Both the position numbers and the translations under genes were made by a program. 64,000 nt of DNA from Endozoicomonas elysicola (GTDB lineage: Bacteria; Pseudomonadota; Gammaproteobacteria; Pseudomonadales; Endozoicomonadaceae): positions 4,105,810 to 4,169,809 of the forward strand of contig NZ_JOJP01000001.1 in NCBI RefSeq assembly GCF_000710775.1, given 5' to 3'. Below, one piece after another: positions 45,030 to 53,907 of the stretch (its first letter is position 1; every line of letters starts with the position of its first letter). The notes under the pieces are model-generated. The model was not told where the DNA came from. It searched no databases and was given only the letters and a program-made list of their open reading frames with translations.

Positions 45030-45161
45030 AATTTGATACTCCCACAGGCAACCGGCCAAACCACTTCCAGCAGATAAAAAAGATTGAGCAGTTCCACCTA
45101 AAGAGCGACTGGAAGTGGATTAATGTGCGCAGTCTACTCCTTGAACTTCAGCCTTCCAAAT

Positions 45162-45677
45162 TTACCTCATTTCATCAGAATGAGCCCACTGAAAAGATGG
45201 CATTTCTGCTATTCCGCATTCCAGCTTTTTCATAATTTCTGAAAGTTCTTCTGCACTATAGGGCTGAGCAGGTTGCTTACCCCATACCGGCGCTGGCCAG
45301 GCCGCGTCATGGCTATAGCGAACGACATGATGAATATGGAGCTGTCGAACGACATTCCCAAGCGCTGCGACGTTCATTTTTTCTGCTGAGAACAGCACCT
45401 GCAGAATTTCTGCAAGAAAAGATGACTCAAAAAGCAGTTGTTGCTGAGTAGTTTCATCCAATTGATAAATCTCTTCAGCCCCCTTAATACGAGGCACCAG
45501 AATAAGCCATGGGTAATGGCTATCATTCATCAGCAGCAATCGACACACGGGAAAGTCACCAACAACCACACAATCTTTTGCCAGCTGGGCATCTAGTTCA
45601 AAGTCACTCACAGCACAACCCATCCACTGAAAATTAAATATAGAAGGTTTGTTTTCAAAAGAACCGTAAAGTTCCAT
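45162..45677 (-). CDS. HIT-domain protein
   Basis: 171 residues of the histidine triad superfamily. Hydrolase-like elements are FPVCRLLLMNDSHYPWLILVPRI near residue 42 and the triad region QLHIHHVVRYSHDAAWPAPVWG near 112. The triad is HIHHVV, in which the third His of HxHxH is replaced, typical of the bacterial subfamily next to slyX in pseudomonads. Likely acts on nucleotide-type substrates; the exact reaction is unknown. Divergent from proS. Confidence 0.85.
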   Translation of the reverse strand: MELYGSFENKPSIFNFQWMGCAVSDFELDAQLAKDCVVVGDFPVCRLLLMNDSHYPWLILVPRIKGAEEIYQLDETTQQQLLFESSFLAEILQVLFSAEKMNVAALGNVVRQLHIHHVVRYSHDAAWPAPVWGKQPAQPYSAEELSEIMKKLECGIAEMPSFQWAHSDEMR

Positions 45678-45851
45678 TCCACCTGTATAGCCAGAGTTGT
45701 ATGAATATATCGAGGATATTTAAGACAAATGATCAACAACAGGGGATTTTGAAACAGCGGTTGGTATAATAACCGCTTGGCCTTAAAATGGCGCTTTAAT
45801 TGACTTATCCTTTTTTGAATACTTTTTTTGAATAACCCGGTAACACAACAC

Positions 45852-47570
45852 ATGAGAACCAGTCAGTACCTGATTCCAACCCTCAAGGAGACACCTGCCG
45901 ATGCGGTAGTGATCAGCCATCAGCTGATGCTGCGCGCAGGCATGATCCGTAAACTGGCGTCTGGCCTTTATACCTGGCTGCCACTGGGTCTGAAAGTCCT
46001 GCAAAAAGTTGAAAATATCGTTCGGGAAGAGATGAACCGCTCCGGTGCCTTGGAAACACTGATGCCCGCTGTTCAACCAGCTGAATTATGGCAGGAAACC
46101 GGTCGATGGGATCAGTTTGGCTCCGAATTGCTTCGTTTTAAGGACCGCCATGGCCGTGACTTTATCATTGGCCCAACCCATGAAGAAGTCATCACTGATA
46201 TTGCCCGCAATGATCTGAACAGCTACAAGCAACTGCCCATTAATCTTTACCAGATTCAGACTAAATTCCGCGATGAACGCCGTCCCCGTTTTGGCCTGAT
46301 GCGCTGCCGTGAATTCCTGATGAAAGATGGATATTCTTTCCATGCTTCTGAAGAATGTCTGAAAGCAGAATACCAGAATATGCACAACACCTATTGCCGC
46401 ATATTTGACCGTCTGGGCCTGGAGTACCGCCCAGTTCAGGCTGACAGCGGTGCGATCGGTGGCAGTGGTTCTCAGGAGTTCCACGTACTGGCCGAGTCTG
46501 GTGAAGACGCTATTGTTTTCAGTGATCAGAGCGACTATGCCGCCAATATTGAGAAAGCTGAAGCTCTGGCTCCGGAAGGTGATCGCCCAGCGCCATCTGA
46601 AGAGATGACACTGGTGGATACACCCGATGCCAAGACAATCGACCAACTGGTAGAGCAATTCAATCTCCCTGTTGAGAAAACCATCAAAACCCTGATCGTT
46701 TCTGCGGCAGAAGAAGCTGACTATGAGTTTGTCGCCCTGCTGATTCGCGGTGATCATGAGCTGAATGAAATAAAAGCGGAAAATCTTGCCGACGTAGCCT
46801 CTCCTCTGCAATTTGCTACAGATGAAGAGATCAAATCAATCATGGGTGCTGGCGCGGGCTCTCTTGGTCCAGTGAATAGCCCTATCCCTGTGATTGTGGA
46901 TCGTACTGTCGCTAAAATGGCGGATTTCGGTGCCGGTGCCAATATCGAAGGAAAACACTATTTCGGTATTAACTGGGGTCGTGATTGTTCTTTCAGTCGT
47001 ATTGAAGACTTGCGCAACATCAAAGAAGGCGACCCAAGCCCTTGCGGTAAAGGCACACTGTATATCAAGCGCGGTATTGAAGTGGGGCATATCTTCCAGC
47101 TGGGCACCAAATATAGCGAGTCAATGAATGCCACGGTTCTCAGTGACAACGGCAAAAGTATTCCACTGGCGATGGGCTGCTATGGCATCGGCGTGTCCAG
47201 AACGGTTGCTGCCTCCATTGAGCAAAACTATGATGATCGCGGCATCATCTGGCCGGAAGCCATTGCGCCTTTCCAGATAGCACTGGTACCTCTGAAGATT
47301 GAGAAATCCGAAGTCGTTCGTGATGCTGCGGAGAAAATGTATCAAGAGCTGACTGAAGCAGGCTTTGAAGTTCTGATGGACGACAGAAAAGCTAGCCCCG
47401 GGGTGAAGTTTGCCGATATGGAGCTTATTGGTATTCCCCATCGCGTCGTGCTCAGCGACCGTGGACTGGCCGATGGAATGGTGGAATATAAACACCGAAC
47501 CGCCACCGATAAAGAAGACGTTCAGCTCAGTGATATCATCGAATTACTCAAAAGCCGTATTACCCGCTAA
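45852..47570 (+). CDS. proS: Prolyl-tRNA synthetase
   Basis: A 572-residue class II enzyme, the same length as E. coli ProS. It starts [18 protein letters not shown]. Motif 2 is [21 protein letters not shown] near 140. The editing (INS) domain covers about 225-405 with IKTLIVSA and [12 protein letters not shown]. Motif 3 is [19 protein letters not shown] near 440. The anticodon-binding domain is at the C-terminus. The ATG at 45852 is preferred over a TTG eight codons upstream. Confidence 0.96.
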   Translation: MRTSQYLIPTLKETPADAVVISHQLMLRAGMIRKLASGLYTWLPLGLKVLQKVENIVREEMNRSGALETLMPAVQPAELWQETGRWDQFGSELLRFKDRHGRDFIIGPTHEEVITDIARNDLNSYKQLPINLYQIQTKFRDERRPRFGLMRCREFLMKDGYSFHASEECLKAEYQNMHNTYCRIFDRLGLEYRPVQADSGAIGGSGSQEFHVLAESGEDAIVFSDQSDYAANIEKAEALAPEGDRPAPSEEMTLVDTPDAKTIDQLVEQFNLPVEKTIKTLIVSAAEEADYEFVALLIRGDHELNEIKAENLADVASPLQFATDEEIKSIMGAGAGSLGPVNSPIPVIVDRTVAKMADFGAGANIEGKHYFGINWGRDCSFSRIEDLRNIKEGDPSPCGKGTLYIKRGIEVGHIFQLGTKYSESMNATVLSDNGKSIPLAMGCYGIGVSRTVAASIEQNYDDRGIIWPEAIAPFQIALVPLKIEKSEVVRDAAEKMYQELTEAGFEVLMDDRKASPGVKFADMELIGIPHRVVLSDRGLADGMVEYKHRTATDKEDVQLSDIIELLKSRITR

Positions 47571-47598
47571 CAGCTTTTTATTATTTGCTGAAGGCGCT

Positions 47599-48192
47599 TT
47601 GCCAAAACAAACCACCAGACCCAGAGCCCTGATCAGGGCCCTGGTTCTGGTGGTTGCGGTTACTTTTGGAGCTACCCCTCCCTCCCATGCGGAGTGGCAA
47701 GATCCATTACTGCAGGAGGTATTGTCCCGTTCACTGGATCAATCCAGTAGCTTTGATGATGAGTTTGAAGCAGAGGTATGGCTGGTTGATATGTCAGCCA
47801 GACTCGCCCGGTTTATTAAAGACCCGGAACTTCGTCTTCAGCTGCTCAAAATGATTCACTTCGAAGCCTCAAAGGTGGAACTGCAACCAGAACTGGTGCT
47901 GGCTCTGATTCAAACAGAGTCCGCATTTGACCAATACGCGGTGTCATCAGCTGGAGCGCAGGGTTTGATGCAAATCATGCCTTTCTGGAAAGATGTGATT
48001 GGCAGAAACCAGGACAACCTGATTAAGATTCAGACCAATCTGCGTTATGGCTGCACAATCCTTAGCTTTTACCTTGAGAAAGAGAAGGGTAACCTGACCA
48101 GGGCACTGGCCAGATATAACGGAAGCCTGGGTAAAACCTGGTATCCAGAGCGGGTCTTAAACAACTGGGAGCGCCACTGGGTAGTGAATTAG
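47599..48192 (+). CDS. Lytic transglycosylase, SLT domain
   Basis: 197 residues. A signal peptide covers about 1-33 (ALVLVVAVTFGATPPSHA). The catalytic core has ALIQTESAFDQYAVSSAGAQGLMQIMPFW (catalytic Glu near residue 118) and LARYNGSLGKTWYPERVLNNW. Cleaves peptidoglycan between MurNAc and GlcNAc to 1,6-anhydro ends. The frame runs back into proS, so the TTG at 47599, 29 bp after the proS stop and preceded by GAAGG, is the likely start. Same order (proS then SLT) occurs in Pseudomonas. Confidence 0.85.
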   Translation: MPKQTTRPRALIRALVLVVAVTFGATPPSHAEWQDPLLQEVLSRSLDQSSSFDDEFEAEVWLVDMSARLARFIKDPELRLQLLKMIHFEASKVELQPELVLALIQTESAFDQYAVSSAGAQGLMQIMPFWKDVIGRNQDNLIKIQTNLRYGCTILSFYLEKEKGNLTRALARYNGSLGKTWYPERVLNNWERHWVVN

Positions 48193-48278
48193 CAGGCTAT
48201 CCAAAAATCAATGGCACTGACTTAAGCTTAAAAGCCCCGAAAACATGGGGATTGATACAGGTTGAGAGATTTGAATTG

Positions 48279-48331
48279 GAACCACAAAACACACAAAGAA
48301 CATCTTTTCCTTTGTGCTCTTTGTGGTTCTC
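48279..48331. repeat. Palindromic intergenic repeat, family C, copy 2
   Basis: GAACCACAAAACACACAAAG pairs with CTTTGTGCTCTTTGTGGTTC at 18 of 20 positions. The loop holds AACATCTTTTC. Shares the CTTTTCCTTTGTG core with the copy at 1826-1875. Lies between the convergent lytic transglycosylase and acyP genes. Confidence 0.75.
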
Positions 48332-48408
48332 AATCGTAGGGCGCCTTAAATCCTACGTATGGCAAGGCTTTCACTCTTAAATCAGTGCCATTGATCCAAA
48401 ACAGTCTC

Positions 48409-48681
48409 TTAACCCGTGGTAAATGAGTCGAATACCTGCAGGGATTCTTCTGCAATCGTAATATTAAGCACCTTGGCTAAAGGTGGTCCTTTATGAAGCC
48501 ACAACTCAAGTTTCTCCACAGCATCCAGCGGACCACACATTAATACTTCTACCCGGCCATCCGGCAGATTTCTTGCCCAGCCACTGATGCCCAGTCGACG
48601 AGCTCTCTCCTGGGTCGAGCCTCGAAACCAGACGCCCTGCACCCGACCTTCAACAAATGCCCTTTTACAAATATCACCCAT
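48409..48681 (-). CDS. acyP: Acylphosphatase
   Basis: 90 residues with the family signature FVEGRVQGVWFRGSTQ (phosphate-binding Arg near 20) and GWARNLPDGRVEV (catalytic Asn near 38). Hydrolyses acyl phosphates such as carbamoyl phosphate. Its ATG overlaps the end of the upstream thioredoxin-like gene by eight bases, so the two are coupled. Confidence 0.93.
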   Translation of the reverse strand: MGDICKRAFVEGRVQGVWFRGSTQERARRLGISGWARNLPDGRVEVLMCGPLDAVEKLELWLHKGPPLAKVLNITIAEESLQVFDSFTTG

Positions 48682-49174
48682 TGGAGGACTCTTCCCGCTG
48701 TTGTAGAGTTAGCGACTGACTTAGCTGTTGAACCTGCTCTTCAAGGCTTTGCTTAGTCTGTGGGCCAAACAGTTTGGCCATTACTTTGCCTTTTGGCGAA
48801 ATAATATAGGTCGCAGGCAGAACCTGGGGAGGAGGAATATTCAACGCTGTCAGTGGGGACTCCTGCAGCACAGGAAAACGGATATCCAGTGCTTTTGCCT
48901 TATTGACCAGTGACTCCCCCTGACTGCTGTCAAAGTCGACACCAAGCACTCGAACCTGACCATCACTGGCCAGCTCATTCAATTCTGGCACTTCATCACG
49001 GCAGGGATCACACCATTCCGCCCAGAAATTAAGAGCCAGCCACTGCCCCTGCTCACTGGCAAGGGAGACCGGTTCCCCATTTAAATCAGTAAAGGTAACT
49101 GGTTTGGTACAGGCCACCAGAGCACTGAACAGTAAAAAAACCAGAAAGTATTCCAACGTTTTTTTTATCTTCAC
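48674..49174 (-). CDS. TlpA/DsbE-like thioredoxin lipoprotein
   Basis: 166 residues. A hydrophobic signal ends with the lipobox ALVAC (near 21). The thioredoxin fold carries NFWAEWCDPCRDEVPEL (active site WCDPC near 57), with the cis-Pro loop in QVLPATYII near 120. Probably reduces disulfides outside the cytoplasmic membrane. The start is GTG at 49174, five bases after GGAGGT; the longer frame to 49219 passes through this ribosome-binding site and is rejected. Confidence 0.87.
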   Translation of the reverse strand: MKIKKTLEYFLVFLLFSALVACTKPVTFTDLNGEPVSLASEQGQWLALNFWAEWCDPCRDEVPELNELASDGQVRVLGVDFDSSQGESLVNKAKALDIRFPVLQESPLTALNIPPPQVLPATYIISPKGKVMAKLFGPQTKQSLEEQVQQLSQSLTLQQREESSNG

Positions 49175-49263
49175 GAATACCTCCAGACACACACTTTCAC
49201 CACAGAGGGGTACAGACATAAGAATACCTGCACCCCTTCCGTAAAGTCAGCTTGTCAAAGCCA

Positions 49264-50448
49264 TTAGCCAATAAAAACGGCTTTACCAGCCGATTCGAGG
49301 GCAACTTCCCGTGCCAGCTCAACAGACTCAGCCGACGCAAGCACAACCCCCATCCGTCTAGCCCCGTGCAGCTCAGGTTTACCAAACAGACGCAATTCAG
49401 TATTAGCCACAGACAGCACCTGATCAAGATTCTCAAAGGCCGGACTTGTGGAGTTTCCACTGACCTTAATCACTGCCGATGCTGAAGGGCGATATTGAGT
49501 GATGCCAGGCACCGGCAATCCCAAAATAGCACGAACATGCAGTGCAAACTCACTGAGATTCTGGGAAATCATGGTGACCATACCCGTGTCATGGGGTCTT
49601 GGTGATACTTCATTAAAGAAGACATCATCGCCTTTAATAAACAGCTCTACCCCAAAAACACCATAACCTCCAAGCGCATCGGTAATAGCACCAGCAATCC
49701 GTTCAGCTTCCGCCAGGGCCACGGATGACATCTGCTGAGGTTGCCAGGATTCAACATAGTCGCCATCTTTCTGTTGATGACCAATCGGTGGACAGAAAAG
49801 CGTTCCTTGACGTGAACGAACCGTCAGCAGAGTTATCTCGTAGTCAAACTCAACAAAACCTTCAACAATTACGCGGGTCTTTGCAGCCCGACCTGACTCA
49901 AGCGCATGCTTCCAGGCAGTCGCAACATCTGCTGCTTCACGCAGCACAGTCTGCCCTTTGCCAGAAGAACTCATCACTGGCTTAACCACATTGGGAAAAC
50001 CAACCCAGTCTGCTGCTTCTTTTAATGCCTGTTCTGATTCAGCAAAACGGTAGGCCGATGTGGGCAGTCCAAGTTCTTCAGCAGCCAGACGACGAATACC
50101 TTCACGATCCATGGTCAGCTGTGTAGCCCGGGCACAGGGAACAACAACACTGGTTCCGGCCTTTTCAATATCCACCAGCACATCAGTAGCAATGGCTTCA
50201 ATTTCCGGAACGATATAGTGCGGTTTTTCTTCCTCGATCAATGCTGACAGGGCTTCACGGTTAAGCATATCAATGACACGACTGCGGTGAGCCACTTGCA
50301 TAGCAGGCGCATTGGCATAGCGATCTACTGCAATGACTTCAACACCCAGACGCTGAAACTCAATGGCAACTTCTTTGCCCAGCTCGCCTGCACCCAGCAA
50401 TAACACACGGGTTGCTGACAACGCCAAAGGTGTTCCGATTGATACCAT
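49264..50448 (-). CDS. purT: Formate-dependent GAR transformylase
   Basis: A 394-residue ATP-grasp enzyme that makes formyl-GAR from GAR, formate and ATP in purine synthesis. It opens with [30 protein letters not shown], with [14 protein letters not shown] near 155, the metal/ATP site [27 protein letters not shown] near 267 and the [15 protein letters not shown] end. Full length against E. coli (392). Confidence 0.96.
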   Translation of the reverse strand: MVSIGTPLALSATRVLLLGAGELGKEVAIEFQRLGVEVIAVDRYANAPAMQVAHRSRVIDMLNREALSALIEEEKPHYIVPEIEAIATDVLVDIEKAGTSVVVPCARATQLTMDREGIRRLAAEELGLPTSAYRFAESEQALKEAADWVGFPNVVKPVMSSSGKGQTVLREAADVATAWKHALESGRAAKTRVIVEGFVEFDYEITLLTVRSRQGTLFCPPIGHQQKDGDYVESWQPQQMSSVALAEAERIAGAITDALGGYGVFGVELFIKGDDVFFNEVSPRPHDTGMVTMISQNLSEFALHVRAILGLPVPGITQYRPSASAVIKVSGNSTSPAFENLDQVLSVANTELRLFGKPELHGARRMGVVLASAESVELAREVALESAGKAVFIG

Positions 50449-50617
50449 CAGGTATTACTCCAGAAGGGTTTATCCCCGTCATACTTGAAGCTCCCGGGAT
50501 GTGGGCAAAGCCCTCTTGCCCCCTATCTGCAACTCCAAATTACTTCGGGTATAGTGGTGGGATGATCAGGGCATTATTTTGCTGATCAATCACTTTTAGA
50601 GCAATAGGATCCACTGG

Positions 50618-51853
50618 TCATTTAGACAATAACTGATCCAGTGAACAATCCAGTGCTTCCAAACGAGCACTGTTCACTGCCTGAGCTCTTTGAACTAAGT
50701 CAGAGAGCCAATTGGGTTCATCAGTAATGAGTATATTCTGAAGCTGCTCATCCTGAGGCATCGGCCAGGGCAACTGCTCACAGAAAGCAAACAGGCTGAT
50801 CTGCCGAAGGTCCTTGGCCAGAATCCATTCACCACCATCATTTTTACTGATCAACCCCATTTCCATCAGCCGGGAGGTATGACATTCCCAGTCATCAAGT
50901 GAAACCGGAAGATCACGCTTCTGCAGATCGGTGTAATGTAACCCCTGGCCCTGCTCAAACTTTTCCTGCAACTGCTTAAGGATTAATAGAATCGAAATCA
51001 GCGGGTGTGGGCGCTCACCACGGGACTGCTTACCATAAAGGTCAAGCGATCGGACCAATACCGCTCCGAACAGCACCATCAACCAACTGAGATACACCCA
51101 GAGCAGAAAGAGAGGCACTGCTGCAAAGGCACCGTATATCAGATGATAGGTAGGCGACAAAGTAATAAACAAGGTAAAACCGACCTTGGCCAGTTCAACC
51201 AGAATGGCAACAAACACCGCACCGACCAGCGCATGACGAACCGGTACTTTCCTGTTGGGCACAGCCGTATACAGTAAGGTCAGGACTAATGTACTCAGAC
51301 AAACGGGCATCAGGCGCAGAAGCCACTGCTCTCCACCCAGAATGGCCGTGGTATCAGAAACCAGCTTAAGAGAAGCCAGATAGGAGGTCGCAAGAAAGCC
51401 AGCACTCAACAGAACCGGGCCTAGGCTGAGAATGGCCCAGTACAGCAGAAAACCGGACATCCCCCGACGAACATGCGTCACCTGCCAGATATTATTCAGA
51501 GCCTTATCAATGGTTCTCAGCATCAGAAAGGAAGTGACCAGCAGGAAAGCGATACCAATACTGGTTAATTTTCTGGCCTGTTTGGAAAAATCGTTCAGAT
51601 AGGATTGAACCATCTCCCCGGTAGACGGGACAAAGCTCTCGAAGATAAAGTTCTGAATGGAGTCCCCAACATCCTGAAGGCTGGGTACCGCCGAGAGGAT
51701 GCTGTAGGTCACTGTCATCAATGGCACAACAGCAAACAGCGTTGTATAGGTCAGTGCCGCTGCATTTTCGATACACCGGTTATCCAGAAAGCGTTTAATA
51801 ACCGCCGTGACAAAACTTTTGAGAGACAACCAGAGTTGAGGAACCATTGCCAT
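50618..51853 (-). CDS. YihY/BrkB family inner membrane protein
   Basis: 411 residues. Five or six membrane helices lie between about residues 25 and 250 (NAAALTYTTLFAVVPLMTV; FLLVTSFLMLRTID; FLLYWAILSLGPVLLSAGFLATSY; FVAILVELAKVGFTLFI; FAAVPLFLLWVYLSWLMVLFGAVLV), the UPF0761 pattern. A soluble winged-helix-like tail (about 270-411) is longer than in E. coli YihY. Not RNase BN despite older naming. The ATG at 51853 has AGGAAG six bases upstream and is preferred to 51883. Function unknown. Confidence 0.86.
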   Translation of the reverse strand: MAMVPQLWLSLKSFVTAVIKRFLDNRCIENAAALTYTTLFAVVPLMTVTYSILSAVPSLQDVGDSIQNFIFESFVPSTGEMVQSYLNDFSKQARKLTSIGIAFLLVTSFLMLRTIDKALNNIWQVTHVRRGMSGFLLYWAILSLGPVLLSAGFLATSYLASLKLVSDTTAILGGEQWLLRLMPVCLSTLVLTLLYTAVPNRKVPVRHALVGAVFVAILVELAKVGFTLFITLSPTYHLIYGAFAAVPLFLLWVYLSWLMVLFGAVLVRSLDLYGKQSRGERPHPLISILLILKQLQEKFEQGQGLHYTDLQKRDLPVSLDDWECHTSRLMEMGLISKNDGGEWILAKDLRQISLFAFCEQLPWPMPQDEQLQNILITDEPNWLSDLVQRAQAVNSARLEALDCSLDQLLSK

Positions 51854-51941
51854 AAAAAACTTCCTGTCATGCGGAGCAACCATGCTAACAAACCATCCGG
51901 GAAAAATCTGTTTCCCATTAATAAAATATTGCAGTTAAGTC

Positions 51942-52820
51942 TCAGGCTCTGTTAACACCATTCAGACGACAGACCAGCCGGAACTGCCTTGGCGAGAGCT
52001 GAGTGTGCCTGCGGAAAAATTTGGCCATATTCGTCGCAGCATCGAACCCGGTTTTCTGTGAAATTTCCGATATGGGTTCATTACTGAATGCCAACAGTCG
52101 CTTGATTTCCTGCAACAACCGGATATCCAGAAGCTCCTTCACCGAGTGGCCGGTATTGTCCCTGGCAATCTTGTTCAGTTGTTTTCCAGTCACTCCCAAG
52201 ACAGCCGCATATTGGCTCACATTACGCGAAAATAGAAACTCAGACTCGATTAGCGCTTTCAGCTGGTCGTAGGGATTCCCACCAGCATGATCCGAGCAGC
52301 GCTCCATCAAAGATCGATACTGCCTGACCACCGTTTTCAGCATTATGGTTCTTAGCAGGGTTCTCACAATTTCTCCGCTGTAAAACGGACTATCACTGAT
52401 CATCTCGCTTTGAATCGCCTGAAACAAACTGAGCAGCGACAAGTCCTCATCTTCCAGCGTGTTAATGGAAGATAATGAGGTCATCATGAAATCCTGACAT
52501 GAGTCATCCCGGTTAAGGCGCAGAGACTCATCATCAAATGACAGGACAAAGCCAGCAACGGAAGGGTTGTAACAAAACTGATGAACCTGGTATCGGGAAA
52601 GAAAAAAAACGGTTCCGGGTTTCAGGCTGTACTTTTTATAATCAATAAAATGCTCACCCTTACCGGAAGTAATATAAATGATCGCATTAAAACAGATCCG
52701 GTGAGGCTTGATAGCCTGAGACAACCTGAGCTGATAAAACTGATCCATAGAAGACAGGTATAGATTACTGCCCTCAGTCGCCTCGGAAAGGTAAACGCTG
52801 TCAATATCTCGGTGTTGCAT
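51942..52820 (-). CDS. AraC-family transcriptional regulator
   Basis: 292 residues. The N-terminal cupin-like sensor (about 30-110: GKGEHFIDYKKYSLKPGTVFFLSRYQVHQF) resembles AraC ligand domains. The C-terminal pair of helix-turn-helix motifs covers about 190-285 (YAAVLGVTGKQLNKIARDNTG; ISEISQKTGFDAATNMAKFFRRHTQLSPRQFR). It is divergent from the small barrel gene at 53053 and borders the dehalogenase locus, so it is a candidate local activator; that link is inference. Confidence 0.88.
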   Translation of the reverse strand: MQHRDIDSVYLSEATEGSNLYLSSMDQFYQLRLSQAIKPHRICFNAIIYITSGKGEHFIDYKKYSLKPGTVFFLSRYQVHQFCYNPSVAGFVLSFDDESLRLNRDDSCQDFMMTSLSSINTLEDEDLSLLSLFQAIQSEMISDSPFYSGEIVRTLLRTIMLKTVVRQYRSLMERCSDHAGGNPYDQLKALIESEFLFSRNVSQYAAVLGVTGKQLNKIARDNTGHSVKELLDIRLLQEIKRLLAFSNEPISEISQKTGFDAATNMAKFFRRHTQLSPRQFRLVCRLNGVNRA

Positions 52821-53052
52821 ATAGCACGATGAAAACTAAACGGTGGATGCTCAGCTGGAATCTACCATGTTTGCAATAAGGAAGGTTAATAATTATTCAA
52901 AGAACAGGCATTGCACAAAATTCAACCAGATGGATATAAAAAATTCAGATACCGTCGGCAAGTATCAAACATATAAGAATAACATCCGATTAAAATAAAA
53001 TTACGTCAGCAAAATAATAAGGAAACGTCAATAAATTCTATAGGAAATGTAA

Positions 53053-53712
53053 GTGAAGCGTTTTCTTCTGGTGGCATTACTGACCACAGCCCCCCTCTTT
53101 TCTCTGGCAGACTTCAGCCTGGTAACCGGTAATATTCAGTTTCATGACGATCCTGAAATGAATGGCACCGACGCAAGCATGATGCTTGAGTTTAATCATT
53201 TCCTGGTGAATAACATTGACCGCGGACGGATGAGGCTGTTTGGTCGATTCGATGGTATTGTCGTAGGCGAGGTTGTTGAAGGCCGAAAAGGCAATAGTCC
53301 ATTTGTCACCGTTGGCCTGGAACAGGAATACAATCTCACCGATAAATTCTGGATCGCTGCCGGTTACCATCATACCATGCTGGAGGGAGAGCTTGTTTCA
53401 GCGCGTCCTCTGGTAAAAGCCGGGTATTTTTTTAACGACCAGCTTTCCTTTAAACATCGCACCCGCTTTCATATTGATAAGACGGGCACTAAAGACGACG
53501 ATGTCTATACCAATACCTACCTCATTTACAAACTGTCAAACCTTCCGGCCACGCTCCAATACAACCATGCGAAATTATGGGAAGTAAACTCAACCGATCA
53601 TGAGTTTCAGATCGCCTGGAACAGAAAAGGATTTCAACCATACATTGAGTATCGTGACCAGAAAGATGGGGAAACCAGTGCTTTTGTGCTGGGGGGATCC
53701 GTCAAGTTTTAG
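53053..53712 (+). CDS. Small outer membrane beta-barrel protein, Tsx-like
   Basis: 219 residues. A signal peptide covers about 1-19 (MKRFLLVALLTTAPLFSLA). The mature protein is all beta with amphipathic strands and ends FVLGGSVKF with the terminal Phe. GRMRLFGRFDGIVVGEV and FKHRTRFHIDKTG resemble the nucleoside channel Tsx and related 12-strand barrels. The start is GTG at 53053 with AGGA seven bases upstream. Located just before the dehalogenase genes; it might admit their substrate, which is a guess from position. Confidence 0.72.
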   Translation: MKRFLLVALLTTAPLFSLADFSLVTGNIQFHDDPEMNGTDASMMLEFNHFLVNNIDRGRMRLFGRFDGIVVGEVVEGRKGNSPFVTVGLEQEYNLTDKFWIAAGYHHTMLEGELVSARPLVKAGYFFNDQLSFKHRTRFHIDKTGTKDDDVYTNTYLIYKLSNLPATLQYNHAKLWEVNSTDHEFQIAWNRKGFQPYIEYRDQKDGETSAFVLGGSVKF

Positions 53713-53822
53713 CGCATTCTGACAGAAACCCAATCCGGCGGACCAGACTCAGCTGGCCGCCAACTTATATGACACCTGTCAATTATATTGTCGAAAGTCC
53801 CGAAATGATCACCAAAGGGAAT

Positions 53823-53841
53823 CATCTGACCATTTCAGATG
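53823..53841. promoter_or_regulatory. Perfect inverted repeat upstream of the first dehalogenase gene
   Basis: CATCTGA and TCAGATG around a five-base centre, 67 bp before the rdhA start codon. Size and place fit an operator for a dimeric regulator. It is not the TTAAT-N4-ATTAA dehalobox bound by CprK. Confidence 0.4.
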
Positions 53842-53907
53842 AATACCTACTACGTACACTGCATCTCATTTTAATAACCGTAATAATACCGGACTTATGG
53901 AGTAGCC

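Noticed and set aside
46086-46811. Open frame of 241 codons on the minus strand
   Set aside because: Antisense to proS; composition follows the codon pattern of proS.
47410-47598. N-terminal extension of the lytic transglycosylase into proS
   Set aside because: It overlaps the proS C-terminus in another frame and would place 63 odd residues before the signal peptide; TTG 47599 is a better start.
53713-53907. Cobalamin riboswitch before rdhA
   Set aside because: I looked for a B12-box-like segment and found none; the gap is only 195 bp.
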